Shown: positions 36,101 to 49,180 of the stretch, one piece after another
Numbering within the stretch: position 1 is the first letter of the stretch
Layout of the letters: each line of letters starts with the position of its first letter
Source of the DNA: Luscinia megarhynchos
Lineage: Eukaryota; Chordata; Aves; Passeriformes; Turdidae
Reading direction: 5' to 3'
NCBI GenBank assembly: GCA_034336665.1
Contig: JAPFBE010000002.1
Location: forward strand, 11,634,906 to 11,698,905
Length of the DNA stretch: 64,000 nucleotides
Program-made: the position numbers and the translations under genes
Notes under the pieces: model-generated
What the model saw: only the letters and a program-made list of their open reading frames with translations
Databases searched by the model: none
What the model was told of the DNA's origin: nothing

Positions 36101-39100
36101 ATTTCTTCTGCCTCTGGGATTCTGCAGCAAGGATGCATAGGTCCTGGAAAAATTACTGGAGAAGGGTTGTTTGAGGAAATGCTCAGTATCAAGCTTTGGA
36201 AGATAGAGGTTGTGCAGGACCATAGGCAAATACTTGGAAATGTGGGTCAGAATTGCCAGGAAAGAAACCAAGGCACAAATTATGTGGCAATATGATACCA
36301 AAAGGCTGTTTGAACCTTGAATGGTGTCACAATCAGAGTTTAAAAAAATTGACTTTAAAAGAGTGGCTAAGGACATTTTTTTGCCCTTGCTTAATGATGT
36401 GTCAAAACTGGAAGCTTACAAAAGGCTGTAAGCCCAAAAAGTGATAGAACAGAGCAAACTAAAATTTTGTTGAACGATCTGAGAACTTGGGCATAAGAAG
36501 TGGACGCTCAGATGAAAGGATAAACAGCTCTGTTTAAGCAGTCAGAAATCAAACTCACCCACACAGCTACCTACCTATTTAATTTGTCAGAGATACTTAG
36601 AGATGTCTAGGTATTCATATCCCTATTGATTGGGAAGGAATGTGAGTCTGGCATGCAAACTTACCTCGACTCTCAGGCCCTGCGAATTGCCAATGGGAAG
36701 ACAACACTTTAAAAAATCCTGATCTTTTAGGAAAGTAGCTAGTACAAGTGACTCTGTTAGTGTCATTTAAGACAGATTGTTTGAGATGTTTCTCTTTGCC
36801 AGGGGCTTGAAGGTGTATTTATCACGGACTGAGAAGAGCTGTGTACATACCCCTGTCAGGTAATTGAGTATGTGAGCGCCACATGCAATATCATGAAATT
36901 GGACCAGAAATTAAATCCCAGCTCTGGAAATGTTAAAAAGCCTCTGAAACACTGGTGAGGTTCCCTGTAGCCTATTACTCATAGTACCAGATTTCACCAT
37001 TTTTCCTGAAACATTTGACATTTTCGCATTCTGTGATGATTCCCTTTTGGAACTCTGGTCATATTTTGTCCCTCCTTATTCATCTTCTACATTTTTCAAG
37101 ACAAACTCTCTGACTCCTGCATCATGCAAAACCACATTCTGCACATGCAAAAAAGCTCATTTTGAAGGAGTTACACAGAAATGGACTGGGGGACCTTGGC
37201 TGGTAAATGGATGCAAGAGCTCCACAGACCTGAGTGGTGAATTTGCTTTTCACCATGACCTGCACTGTCCATCCATACTGTGGAACTTACCCTTGGCAAG
37301 GACACACACATAAAGCTCTGTTTTAAATTCTTAAAATCAGTCTTAGTAGTGTGTGGGCCTCTTCCTGAATCTATCAGGCATTGCTGCTTTAGTTCATAGC
37401 AAGGCAGTTTTGCACTTGACAGCTGCCCCATTCACTGCCTGAAACAGCTGTATTCTTTATTCAGTACTTTAAAAGATGAAATTTGTAACTACACTGGCAA
37501 CACTCTGGTGCTTTTTGCTTTAGAAGAGGACAAAATTCTGCCATTAGATGCACCATGCAAACTGGGTGACTTCTGAAAATTAGTTTAATTGGGCCCTAGT
37601 AACTATCATCCCATGTGGTTAATGGCAAATTTTGTATGATTAGATTTTAAGAAAGCATATGTTGCTAATTGCTCATTCTGACCAGGAATGACAGCTTTAG
37701 TCTGTTATGCAAGACCCTGAATAATGCCAGGTGGAGCTGTGGTTAACAGGAAGCATAAACATTTACATTGTCTTCACCATAGGCCACTGTAGGTGCATGT
37801 GAGTTGAGTTTGCAGAATGTGACCAGTTAGTTGTTTCCTAGACTGAAACATCTTCATCTTCCCTGGGGTCTAAGAATCTGGATGTTGAGTTGAAAAATCT
37901 GTCTGCAGGTGAAGAAAAGTGATAAAATTGTTTTCCTATGTGAAAAAAAATAACATTTTTCTTATATAACATTACAAAAGCTTGTGATATTCTGTGTTAT
38001 TTAGATATACCAGAGAGATCAAAGCATTGCAGTATATTTTATCAACTTGCCTGTATTCTGAATCTATGAAATTGTATTTTCTCTTGTTCTTATTCAATTT
38101 ATGATTTATTTTTCTCCTGGTATAAATCAGTTTCTGTTCTATGGATTCATGGCAGGTATTCCATCTTGTTTTTCAATATGCTATGTCTAGAACAAATATC
38201 TAGTCAGTCATGGGCATATAAAGTATTAATCATACGTGTTTGAAGGTATGTTGCTATAGCAATTCCTTTAGTGCAAGGAGAAAATCAGCATAGAGCAGGC
38301 CAGGGATATGAGAACAGTAGGAATTACAAAGCTATAGCAGCACTATTAACACATTATTGCATTGTAATGATATTATTTTCTAACTATCCCAGTCCCCAGC
38401 TGCCTAATTTTTAAAATAGAATTCTACAGCAGGGATTTCATAAATGGCTCTGACATGAAAGACACTTGCAATATGAAGAAGACATTAAGCTATCTGAAGA
38501 AAATATTTTTCAAAAGAGAAAGTGGGTAAACAAGGAAAATATCTTCTGTCCATGACACACCAGATCCCTTGTCTTCCCTATTCCAGAGTGATCCACCCTG
38601 AGGTGCCGAACATGACAGGGCTGAATGGAAGAGATTAGCAAGACCCAGTTTAAAAAGAAACGCTGTGAGTTGAGCATGTAAAGCAGGAAAGCTGGGAGAG
38701 CTAGCTAGGAGGAGATATGGAAATGTAATTTCATCTTGTAGTACAAATCTAACTGGAAAATTTTAAAACCAGAGCAGAAAAGACATTGTCTCCGGGAGGA
38801 TGACAATTTCCTGGGGGAGAAAGGAGGCGGTAAGCAGTGGTGCAGCTCCCGTCCGTGAAAAGAATGCAATGGTAAATTGAAGTGATTGGGAGTATGGACT
38901 GAACCATGGTGTAAGGAGGACTAGTCAGACACAGATACACTGAGCCTGTATTAAGTCTGTTAATCCTCTGGGTGTATTAGCATTGCCTTCCTTGGGGGGA
39001 AGGTAGGGTCAGCTTCAAGTAATCCCTCTCTTGGTGTTTAACTCTTTGAGTTTGATGCTTTCCTAAAGTAGATGTTTGCATTATGCTGCAAAATATGCTG

Positions 39101-40262
39101 AATTGCCTAACAGATCTCGCCTTGCTGTGCTCTGTGTTTTAAATATTGAATCCTTGAGGTTCAATTATTGTAATATCTCTCCTTCAACACATTCATTAAA
39201 GAGAAGAAAACAAGAATCCCACAAACAAATGAACGCTGCAGTAGACCTTTGGATTTGTTGAATTGATTTAGTGTCTGAATGAGCAAGAAAGAACATTTAT
39301 ATTTGAGTGGATGGGATCAAATAGTAAAGATCAGAGAGAGCTAGCTATGTATCATCCACATCCTTTCTTTTTAATTAAAGACAAATACAGACCTTCAAGA
39401 AAAAAGAAGCAGCAGTTCAAAGAGGTATTAAGTTTAATCGCAAGCAACCTTTACAGAGATGGATCATTTTCTCACTGTTTTGTTTTACAGCAAAGTGACA
39501 GTGGAAAGCAAGAAAGAAAAACTGGGAAAATTTAACCTGTCACAGGAAAAAAGGAAAAAAAGAAAAAAGAAAAAAGATTGCTTTTGTTGAACATGCTTTC
39601 CAAAAGAAAATTTTCAAAGGGGGAGGAAAGAAAGCAGATAGATTTTCAAAAAATAGTAGAGTTTAAACATACACTTCCTATTTTGGTCTCCTTGGGAAAT
39701 GCATGAAAAGAAGTTAAACAAGCTTCTTAATTTAAATAGTGATGAAAAGAACTACATCAGAAAAATAAAAATACTTAGGCATTTAGAAATAAGCAAGTGT
39801 GCTTTGTCACTGAACTCTTTTGATAAGCTGCAACTTGCTCCAGATTTCATTTTCCAGATACTTAAGAGCCAAAATTCACATACCTGAAAAATTCATTAGA
39901 GGTATCAACAGCATTTAATTTTTGTATAGCACAGACTAGGCAGCACTGCAGAGCAAAATTTTTCAACTCTGTATAGTGCCAAGCTTGTGGAGAGAAACTG
40001 TGATACCACAAACACATGGTTTTTCTGTAAGGGAAAATCTCTCAGCACGCAGAAGGTATCATTTACCCTACAGAGGTCATGTAAGTGCCGAGTGAAATTA
40101 TTAATAAAGTGGCTGACATTAAGAACTGGAATTTTGCAAGCAGTCCTGCCTGGTGAAATATCTGTGGTCGAGGTCTGTAAAATCAGAGAGGTGAGCGTGC
40201 ACACAATATATGTGCATTTGTGTAAGAACAATATGGGTGGCTGCATTATGAGCCTCATTATT

Positions 40263-40270
<8 letters not shown>
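33166..40270. other. Non-coding stretch, no gene seen
   Basis: No supportable gene. The overlapping frames at 36008-36376 on both strands cancel each other as evidence. The purine-rich block at about 34010-34650 resembles neither a known repeat I can name nor a gene. A purine low-complexity tract lies at 39545-39577. The block at 37570-37740 (AATTAGTTTAATTGG, ATTAGATTTTAA, GCTAATTGC) is a weak candidate conserved element. Confidence 0.7.
39545..39577. repeat. A-rich (GAAAAAA)n purine tract
   Basis: Irregular GAAAAAA units make up about 33 bp of pure purine sequence. It is low complexity. Confidence 0.65.
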
Positions 40271-40324
<54 letters not shown>

Positions 40325-40326
40325 TA
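40271..40326. repeat. (TA)n microsatellite
   Basis: Twenty-four perfect TA units (40271-40318) are followed by CA and three more TA units. It is fully self-complementary, so it can extrude as a cruciform and is likely to be length-variable. Frames through it translate as alternating Ile/Tyr and are artefacts. Confidence 0.95.
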
Positions 40327-41556
40327 AAATTGTTGTTCTTGTATATATGAATAGTAAAAACTGTGTCTATGAGAACCACCTATATATGTATACATGGGCA
40401 CACATTAAACATCTGAGATTTTTTAATGATACATTCCTCACTACATTTTCCCAACCTGTACAAGGGGCCATTGCCACCTCTCTCCTAAAGTCAGCTTGAA
40501 ACGCCTTAAGAATACATCTTTTCCATTTTTATTATAGGGCTATTTCCATTCATCAGGAAACTGACTTTTACTGATGACCTGAATGCTCCTCTAAATCAGA
40601 TTTCCACTACTGGGTCTAATCTAATATTGTATCATTTTGAAGTAATACACAGACACTACACAGAATGAAAGGTGTCGAGCTCCTGCATGTTGTTTCTCTG
40701 TTTGGTTTATGTTTTCCAGTGAGCTACACTGGACCATGATGGATCAACAATCCATTCACATTGCAACTTCAAAGGCTGCACACTGTAGGAACCCTGAAAC
40801 TAATTGAGAGAAAAATCTGGTCGCTCTGAAACCTCAAGGAATTTTGCTGCTGACTTCACTAAAGCAAATATTTCACCTTATATATTTGTTCAAGGAAGAA
40901 TGGAGCCCTTTAATCACAATATATCTGCTCTGCCCCTCTGCCGCTGCTGTGGGTGACCTCAAACACTCATGCTCAGTTTCAGGCAGCACAGTTGCTGTTT
41001 ATTTGCTTCTACTGCAAGCTCAGCTGAGCGTGCTAAGTGAGAGATGCGCCAGCCTGCCTCGTCACAAATGGCCTTTTAATGAACTAGTCAAGGATTTAAA
41101 TTATCCAAGAACCCGGGAAAAAGCATTTTAAATTTAAGACCCTTTTAGGCAATTAAAACCTGACATGTTGCCATTGAAAACAGGCCAGGGAAAAAGTGAT
41201 TCCACCTCTGGAGATTCGCTGCTTACAGGGAGAATAATGGCATTTCAGGCACCCCAGGTACTGCAGCCTTCAGAGGGGGCTCGTATGTCAGCTCCACGAA
41301 TTGATTCTCGCTGTGCGGCATCTCGAGTTGATCCTCCAGGCGTGAGTGTTTGGTCACTGAGCAAACTGGATTACTCTATGTTGGGCCACTGCCATTTCAA
41401 AACATGGGGGAGGAGGAGAGAGAGAGGGAGGATTTCCACAGCTAAGAGATTTGCTTCATTAGATGAAGCAGTTTTATTTCTGCTTTTGGATGTGTTTATT
41501 TGTTTGTTTGTTTTAAATGTGTGGTGTGGTCAACTTCTATTTGAGATCAATGAGAG

Positions 41557-41585
41557 CTGAATATCTTAACACTTGAGATATTCAG
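41557..41585. repeat. Hairpin with 13-bp stem
   Basis: CTGAATATCTTAA, a 3-base loop CAC, and TTGAGATATTCAG form a 29-nt hairpin whose stem has one G-T wobble. It is too short for a microRNA precursor by itself, and the flanks do not extend the stem clearly. Confidence 0.6.
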
Positions 41586-43989
41586 TGTTTGCAAATTATT
41601 AAGTAATCTACCATTCAGAATTTGCTAAATAGCCTATCAATAATGAACTTTGAAAAAAAAATAAATTGCTGGGCTGCAATGCTCTGCAGTAATGGAAAAT
41701 TTCCATGCCCTGTCCACTTACCTCTTGTGTGGCACTGAAAGGCTAAAACATTAAATAACTACATATATCATACAGAAAAACTCCACAATGAGGCCCTGAA
41801 AAACTAATTTTCCAAATAATTCCCTTACTAGTTACAAAAGTCGTAAAGTCAGCCCCCAGCCATAAAACATATCACTCATATTTCAGCTCTCAGGTCCTGT
41901 GCCAGGGTCACGACTGTGCACATGAACAGTTCCCAGGCAGGCCCAGGGAAACCAGGCTGCCCTTGCCTCCCAGTGCTTACATCTCAGCATCCTTGTGCTG
42001 GAGATCACAATCCAGTGTGGTTTTCAGCTTAGCTCTGTCTGTTACTGGTGGCCTCAGTTCGTATAAGCTTAACCAAGGTATCTGTTTGCTGCTTAGCTCC
42101 CTGTTGCCACGAGGGAGAATCAATCCTCCGCTTTCCCCAGTTCCTTTGTGTTGTTCATGATCTGGCTGCACAGGTTGGGCTGGCCATGTCATGAAATCTT
42201 GCAGGCAGCTAAAGAGCAAAGCACTGGAGACAACCACTGGTTTCCTGGAGTGCTGGACCAGAGCAGCAGCAAATGCTGGCACAGGCTGCATGAGCGCCGG
42301 TGAAGCTGTTTTGTGAAAGCTCTCAAAGGTTCCGAAGGGAGACCTGTTCTTCATCAAATCCACTGCTGCAGAGGCAGAGACCTTCTTGCAGTTGTATTTG
42401 CCTTTTCCCTTAAAACTAACTCCACATGTGTATTTAAGATTAGTTAATGGAAAAACGTGAAGGGCTGTGTTTTAGCCAAAGCTTCCCTTTAGGGAAGTGG
42501 AGCAGCTTTGTTTTGGAGGGATGTGGAGGAGAAGGGTCTGGTTCTCCAGTACTGCGAGTTTCCTGAACTGCATCTTTCATCACAGCTACTCTCTAACACT
42601 GCAGAGGGAAGCAGGTTTTTCTTGCTTTTCTAGTTGTAAAACACAGTTCATGAGAAAACTTCATTATATGCAGAGAAAAGGACACCCATGAAAACTGAAT
42701 TCTTAAGTTTATAATTTTTATTTGTAGCACATACACAAACACAGATAGATGGCTTGTGATGTGGCTAGAAAGCCCATGGGATTGGAGCAGGCATGCTGCT
42801 GGTAGCTTGAAGTGACTCATAGTGGCTGTTCAAATGGAGAATTTTTGCCCCCAGGTGATTAGACAAATGCTTGCTTTTAACTGCCTTTACTGCTTATTCT
42901 CTGTTTTTCAATGCAACTCTGTTGAATGTGTCTTTTCCACAGCACTCAACTCTTATGCATTATAGTACTGCTGTGTACTGAATGACCTTTAATAGAGCTG
43001 GAAAGAGAAGTCCCACATGAAATAGTGAAAAGGCTTAAAGTAATTAGTTAACTTTTTTAATGCTGTCTCGTGTTTTGGCCAAAAACTGTAAATTTGCCAC
43101 ACAATTTCTGAAGTATTTCCTACAGAATGCTAGAAAATTACTTTAAAAATAAAATAATTATTAAAAGCACTTTGCATGTTGTCTCTGAGCCTTAAGCTTT
43201 GAATACCAATGTCACATAATCAATACAAATTGAGAGATGTGAAGAATACCAATTTCTGCATTACATAATTTTATTTCTTAAATTTGCCATGTGAACCTTT
43301 TATTCCTTCCTGTAGGAGGGTATATATTCTACATTCTTCCCACAAACTAAAGTAGCTATAAGTCTAAAAAGCCTAAAGTTGTATCCCACCTTGGTACTAT
43401 GTAAGTTTTGCTATGGGTACATAAATGGAAGATGTGAAATTCATAAAACTAACTATATATTGCCTTCATATGTAATTTTTTTTCCCAGTCACAAAAGCAA
43501 AAACTGGCCTTCAGTGTCTCCTTGACTGGAGGTCCCTAATCCCAAAGGCCATTTCTCCACTTTCCAAACATGTAAATATTTTCTACCCTGAATTCTGGCA
43601 TGCATGAATGTATGAATAATATTTCATCTAGGCTCGTTTCCCTCATTCTGTTCATGAATATCCACACCCTAAGAAGAATTTGAAAGCAAAATAATTAAAA
43701 TAGAATAATGGATCTAAAACACTGATTGCAAGTTTTTAGCATGATATCAGCAATAAACTGCCTTTTAGTGGAAGATTACTCAGAATTTCTGTTGTCATTG
43801 CCATTTTCATTGGCATGTAATATTTCTAGACAAGTCTCACTGCTCTGCAACCTACTTATTCCAAATTGCAATGATAAGGTTTTATGAATCTGAAAACAAG
43901 CCTGTTCGAACTGAGTTAAATCTGCCAGCACTCAGTCTCTGACTGTTAGCTCATGGGGAACAATGAACTTATCTTATGTAACTTCAAAA

Positions 43990-44230
43990 TTAAATAATTA
44001 AAAACAATCCTTCTCCCTCGCAGTGTGGAGTTCCCCCCCCATCTTTCTTTACGGTTAATAATTATAATAACATACTCAGATGCAGGCAGTGTTATTATCT
44101 GATAATGCCTGAAATTTGAAATGGGCCTATTAGCCACCCGAGGCGAAACATAATTGCCCAGTTTCTGTGCACTATCAGATGGCAGATGATGTTGCTGAAT
44201 GTTATTACTTAAGTATTTCAATTTTTCATA
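43990..44230. promoter_or_regulatory. Possible conserved non-coding element (by eye)
   Basis: A low-repeat block holds TTAATAATTATAAT, GTTATTATCTGATAATG and ATAATTGCC motifs with two CpGs (CACCCGAGGCG) in an otherwise CpG-poor region. Mixed homeodomain-like and GATA-like cores with preserved CpGs are a common texture of vertebrate enhancers. This is an inference without an alignment. The poly-C run at about 44033-44040 sits at its left edge. Confidence 0.2.
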
Positions 44231-44647
44231 TGGTGGAGAAATTAAATTTAAACTGTGTTGTGCAGCAAAACGCTCAGCTTTGAAGGGCGTTGCTATTTCT
44301 GAAAGGTTGTGATGCTGCTGCTGTTAGCCCCTACAACCTTTGGTGAAATTGGTTTTTGGCAGTATGACTGGAGCTGAAGAGCATTGCTGCTGGCAACACT
44401 GATGGTATATACTGGTGGTATATGATACAGTGAGTATTTGCACTTCCAAAAAACAATCATTCTGTGACACCTTTCCAAAGTAAGCAAGGCCTGAGCCCAT
44501 TTCATTGCTGGTAAATTACACATCTCCAGCTCATAGGCACTTTCCACTGAAAATCCCCCTGAAAATTGGGACTGGTGTTCCCATGTCTGAGCTCCTCTTC
44601 ACACAAATTTTAAATGTTCAAATTAAATTCTTATCTCCTGCTCATCA

Positions 44648-44750
44648 TTTGTTTTCTTTTGTTTTATGTTTTGTTTTGTTATGTTTTGTTTCAGGGGGGT
44701 TGGTTTTTTGGGGGATGGCTTTTTGTTTTGTTTTGTTTTGTTTGTTTTTT
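44648..44750. repeat. Degenerate (TTTTG)n tract
   Basis: TTTTG/TTTTATG units occur in two arms (44648-44691 and 44720-44750), separated by a G-rich spacer. It is strongly strand-asymmetric (T and G on plus). The plus-strand readings give Phe/Cys/Leu-rich artefact peptides. Confidence 0.75.
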
Positions 44751-47700
44751 AAACCTAAATAGTTTGTTTATATCTGCTTTAAAGCTCTGGGGAAGCCAGC
44801 TCATGGCTCCTTCAGTTGGGAGGTGTTGAGGGACTGTGGGCCAGCAAGACTGATTTTGCTAATAAGGCCTGGTGGTGTGACTCAGAATTAAAGGTTACTT
44901 GCCAAAAAAAAAAGAAAGGGCACAGCTTGAATAATTTCATGTTACACTGAAACCCTTGGGAGTCCCTCCCAGTGGAACAAGTCTAATAACACTGCCTGGG
45001 CAGGATAGGCTTCGGGGCTTGATATATCAGCCTCACCTACAATAGCAAGAAGAAACTGTGTTTTATTAGAATCAGAATGTATTGGTATTTAGCATCTTTG
45101 TGCTACTGCCTAAGGCAGGCATAAAACAGTATTTATTCCAATCTGTTGTAAGAATGATGTGCTTTCAAAGAATTTCAGAGAGTTAAGCTCTTTAGAGAGC
45201 TGACTTTTTAAGAATTTTCTAGCTTTTAGCTTTAGCTTTTGCCTGTATAAAATTTCCAGATCCTGTGATTCCTGCTATGATGTCCTAGTTACACAATTCT
45301 CATTCACAGGTGAAGAGGTATATTTTGAGTGGGATCTAGTTTCCTGGAAAACCACCTCTGACTTGAGGTCCTCTGCTCTTACTTTCCCCTGAAGAAAAAA
45401 AAACAAAACAACTTACAACCTAATTTTAAAAAGTCTATTTAAATTGATTTTTTTGTTTGAGAAGCTCACATTGTCTTGCTTAATTTTCCTATTAACAGCT
45501 AATTGAGAAAAATAATTTGTCATTGAATATGAAAATATTTCCATTTCTCCAGCTCCCAGATGCTTTTGGAGCATCCTGGCTCTTTCTTTATGAAAAGAAC
45601 AATTAGTGAAATCATGATTAGGAAATTCTGCTAAGAGAAGGAATTCAAAAGCAGCATCTAGAGCAATAAAAATGAACCTCAGAGTGGGAAGAACCAGCTG
45701 TCTTGCACAGAGCATCAAATGAAGAAGCAGCAGAGGGTTATGTCACTGGCTCAGTGTGCTGGAAGGATTCCTTCTGCTGTTGGATTATGTGGACATCATG
45801 CATGTAAGACTCATACCAAAATTCTGTTTTTCTTCAGAAGTCTTCAAATGGCATTATTCAGCTGCAAGAAAGGAAGGTATTTGCTTTCTACTGTGGGGAG
45901 AAATGGTGTTACCATATTTCTGCCTCATTAAACTATTTTTATAAACTCTTTTAAAATAGGGAGGACGATTGGAAGAGGACATAAAGGAGAAAAGAACTCT
46001 ACAATACTTTGCTGCTTTTTAGAGTTAGCAGATTTGAATTAAAAAAAACTTTTATTTACTCAGGATGAATTTTGGATCTGAGCCAAATTTCCAGTTTTAA
46101 GAAAAATACAGTATCTCTAGCAGGTCACAAGTAAATACAGTCTTTTTTAGTTCTTTTTGGTTTCTGATTCCATACTTAGGAGGTGCCTTAATGGCCTGAG
46201 CATATAAAGTGCACTTTGATGAAGTTTTTGTATATACACATGCCCTGGACATTGGGAAAATAAGTATAGAGGTCTCAAATCTCTGCAAATACAAGGATGT
46301 CATTTCCAGATACAGCATATGCAGCAGAGAAGGAGCTTCAGCTCAACAGTGTAATGCTGGGGAAAAAAAAAATCCAGCTCTGAGGCCCTAAATTGTCTTC
46401 TCAGACCATCAATAGAAATGTGAAGAACTTTGCTGGAGAGCAATTCTTCCAGAAGAAGCGTGTGATATGCCTGCTAATTTCACAACTTCTGCTGGCCTCT
46501 TTCCCCTGGACCCTGTTTCTGACCTGTGCAAAATGGGCAAGACCAGTATTGCCAAGGTTTGTTTTGGCTCAAAAACAGAGCTTTAAAAATGGAAGAGCAC
46601 ACCAGTTTAGAAGATCTGAACAGATGAACAGTTAGTAACTCAAATTCCTTTTTAATATTCATCTCCCAATTGTTTTGGAGAGGCAGTTAGCAAGACTACT
46701 CAAAAATTCTGTCTGAATGCTGCATGATCAACTGTATTTTGGCAAAGTTGCTGCCAAGCCTCCCAGAAGTCCTTCACAGCACATCAAGCTCCCAGAGTCA
46801 TGTAGCTTCCTCTTGGCAAGGGCATTTGATAGTCCACAGACTTCAATGCCAGAACTGGAAAACAATAAAATAAACTATAAGCTATGAAGCAAAAAGAAAA
46901 TTAAAAAAAGAAAATAGAAGAAAAATTATTCTCATTGTAATTGAGTCAGCTTGTTGAGGGACATAAAAATCTAATCAATTGCTTTTGCATAACAATCAGT
47001 TGTCACATTGGGCTCTAATTGAGGAGCCAGATGGAGCCTTATCGTTGTAGACTGCAGTAGTAGTATTCCTGGGACACACAAAACCACATGAGGCAATGAA
47101 CATTAGGTTCATCTTTCTATTAATGTGTAAGGAGAGCTCCGCTTTACAGGGCAGAGGCAGATTTCCCAAACCAAACATATTCCACTCAATGTGCTTCTCT
47201 CCCATATATGGCAGATAGAAACCTTTCTTTTAATGCTTCCTTTCTGGGCTCATAGGTATTGCTGAATTCACTCTGAACCTGGGGCATGGGTGGCTTCCAA
47301 ATGCCCAAAAGGACATGGAGTATCTACAGGAACTTCATCTCCTTTCTAACATTTTTGTATATGCTCCACATGCATGGCACGTTTAAAAGGGACACTGACA
47401 AGACATTTTTCATAAACATTCTGTGCCTTACTGTTTATAAAAGCTTCTTGGGAAAACTCAAGCTGAAATCCTTTTCTTGAGTGAATTGTTTTTCCTCCTC
47501 CATCTGGATACTTTGATTTACTTGGCTGTGAGCTTCCTGGTAGCAGCAGAAGCAAGCAGTAATAAGGAACTGAGAATATTTAACTATTTATCCCTAAAAT
47601 TAACCAAAAATAAGGCGAGTCCCATTTTGAGTGTGTAAAGCTTGGCAGCATTTAGTCAAATAGGGTATTGAATCAAATGTAGTCAAGAAATAAAAATGAC

Positions 47701-49152
47701 CAAACAAAGCTTTTTGCCTAAATATAACCTGTATTTCTGTCCCTGTCTGTGTTCCTTAAGATCTTCCTTGTCCAATAAAATTCACTGACTTTGGAAAGGG
47801 CTCAACAATACCACACTAATGTCTGGTTTTTTTAAATGTATCTATTGGATGATAGGTGGGCAAGAAGGCAAAAATACTGATTCAGAGATCTGGGGAAAAA
47901 AATTGAATTTTCTGATTTTTTACCTGGCTTCCAATAGTGATTAAAGTTAAAATAATTCCTCTAGGATTTAGTGACCCATCTCTACAATGGAGGAGAACTG
48001 CTGCACTGCATGAATTTAGCAGGATGCTGGCTGGGACGTGGTGGATCTATTATCTTCATTGTGAAACCTTTTTTATTATTATTATTTGCAGTCTCCCTCT
48101 CAAAAAGTCTTCCAGCATCATTTCTTTCTGCTTTTCTCTTGCTTTCACAATTCCAATTTCCACTCCTTCTGTCTTCTAATCTGACTCCTAATTTCATGGC
48201 TGTGCAGACTACTTATTAACAGCTGTCATATTCTTTCTCCTTTCCCTTCTACCCCTTGTTGTAGCTGAAAATTTCAGCTAAAAATAGGTAGGATATGCTC
48301 TGGGGAGTTCACAGCAACTCTTAAGGAGTAGTACCCAGGTTGCTTTCAGTGCTGTAAAACACTATTTGACAACTACCCACAAAAACAAAGTTCTAAAGAT
48401 TCATCTCTCACCAGAAGCCACCTTAATTTCAATTCTTGGGAAAGTCTCTATGTTACCTTTCACTGCAATTTACTAAAAACAAATTTATTTTTTCCTATTT
48501 TATATAACTATTTATATATATAAATTATATATGTATATATTATTGTATTGAAGTATCTTATATATTACTATTTTGTAGTCATTCTAATGTAATACTACAT
48601 TAAAACAATGCATTGACTACAGAGAGCAACACTTAGCACATTTTCAATCAATAGCCTATCTGAAAATGGACCTTTGTCAAAGAGATGAAACCTCATTATC
48701 TAGTAATTTCTTAATGATTGAACCAAAATGAATGAGCCACTGCTTTGTTCCTCTGAGAAATCATCAAAAAAATAGTTATTTCCTCAGGTTTCAACCAAGG
48801 ACTTCAAAACTTCTACACACCTGCAAGAAAGATGTCTCCTTTTCAGGAAATCATTCCCCATATGCATTTCTGAAATATATGAAACTAGACTGAATAAGCA
48901 TATTTTATCAGTTTTTTACCAGTCACCCAACAATTTGGTTTTATGTCTTGGCCAATGATTTTCAAATGTGAGCTGCCACAGTTTGGCTAAAGTACACACA
49001 GAGATTATGAGAGAAACATTCTCTCTTTTGAGAGAGAACTACTTAATTGTTTCATTAGTATTAAAATGTGCACAAAGATTTACTTTGTTTTTCTGAGCTG
49101 GGACAGCCCTTCAAACTAACAGTGCTGGTCCATTGCTATTATGCTGTCATGT

Positions 49153-49180
49153 AAAAAAAAAAGAAAAAAAAAGAAAAAAG
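49153..49180. repeat. A-rich (A)nG tract
   Basis: Runs of ten, nine and six A are separated by single G. It is a low-complexity purine tract. Confidence 0.7.

Larger units (their letters stand above)
40327..48000. other. Non-coding stretch, no gene seen
   Basis: No supportable gene. The block at 41030-41370 is less AT-rich, has unusual CpGs and a palindromic hairpin follows at 41557-41585. The minus-strand frame at 41977-42363 (128 codons) has a protein-like composition but no recognisable domain. A (TTTTG)-rich tract lies at 44648-44750. The block at 43990-44230 is a candidate regulatory element. A-rich tracts occur at about 46861-46926. Confidence 0.7.

Noticed and set aside
39905..40499. 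Reading frames with long Ile-Tyr runs on both strands
   Set aside because: The runs translate the (TA)n microsatellite; the remainder has no recognisable domain.
44505..44829. Phe/Leu/Cys-rich plus-strand frames resembling transmembrane segments
   Set aside because: They translate the TTTTG-rich low-complexity tract.
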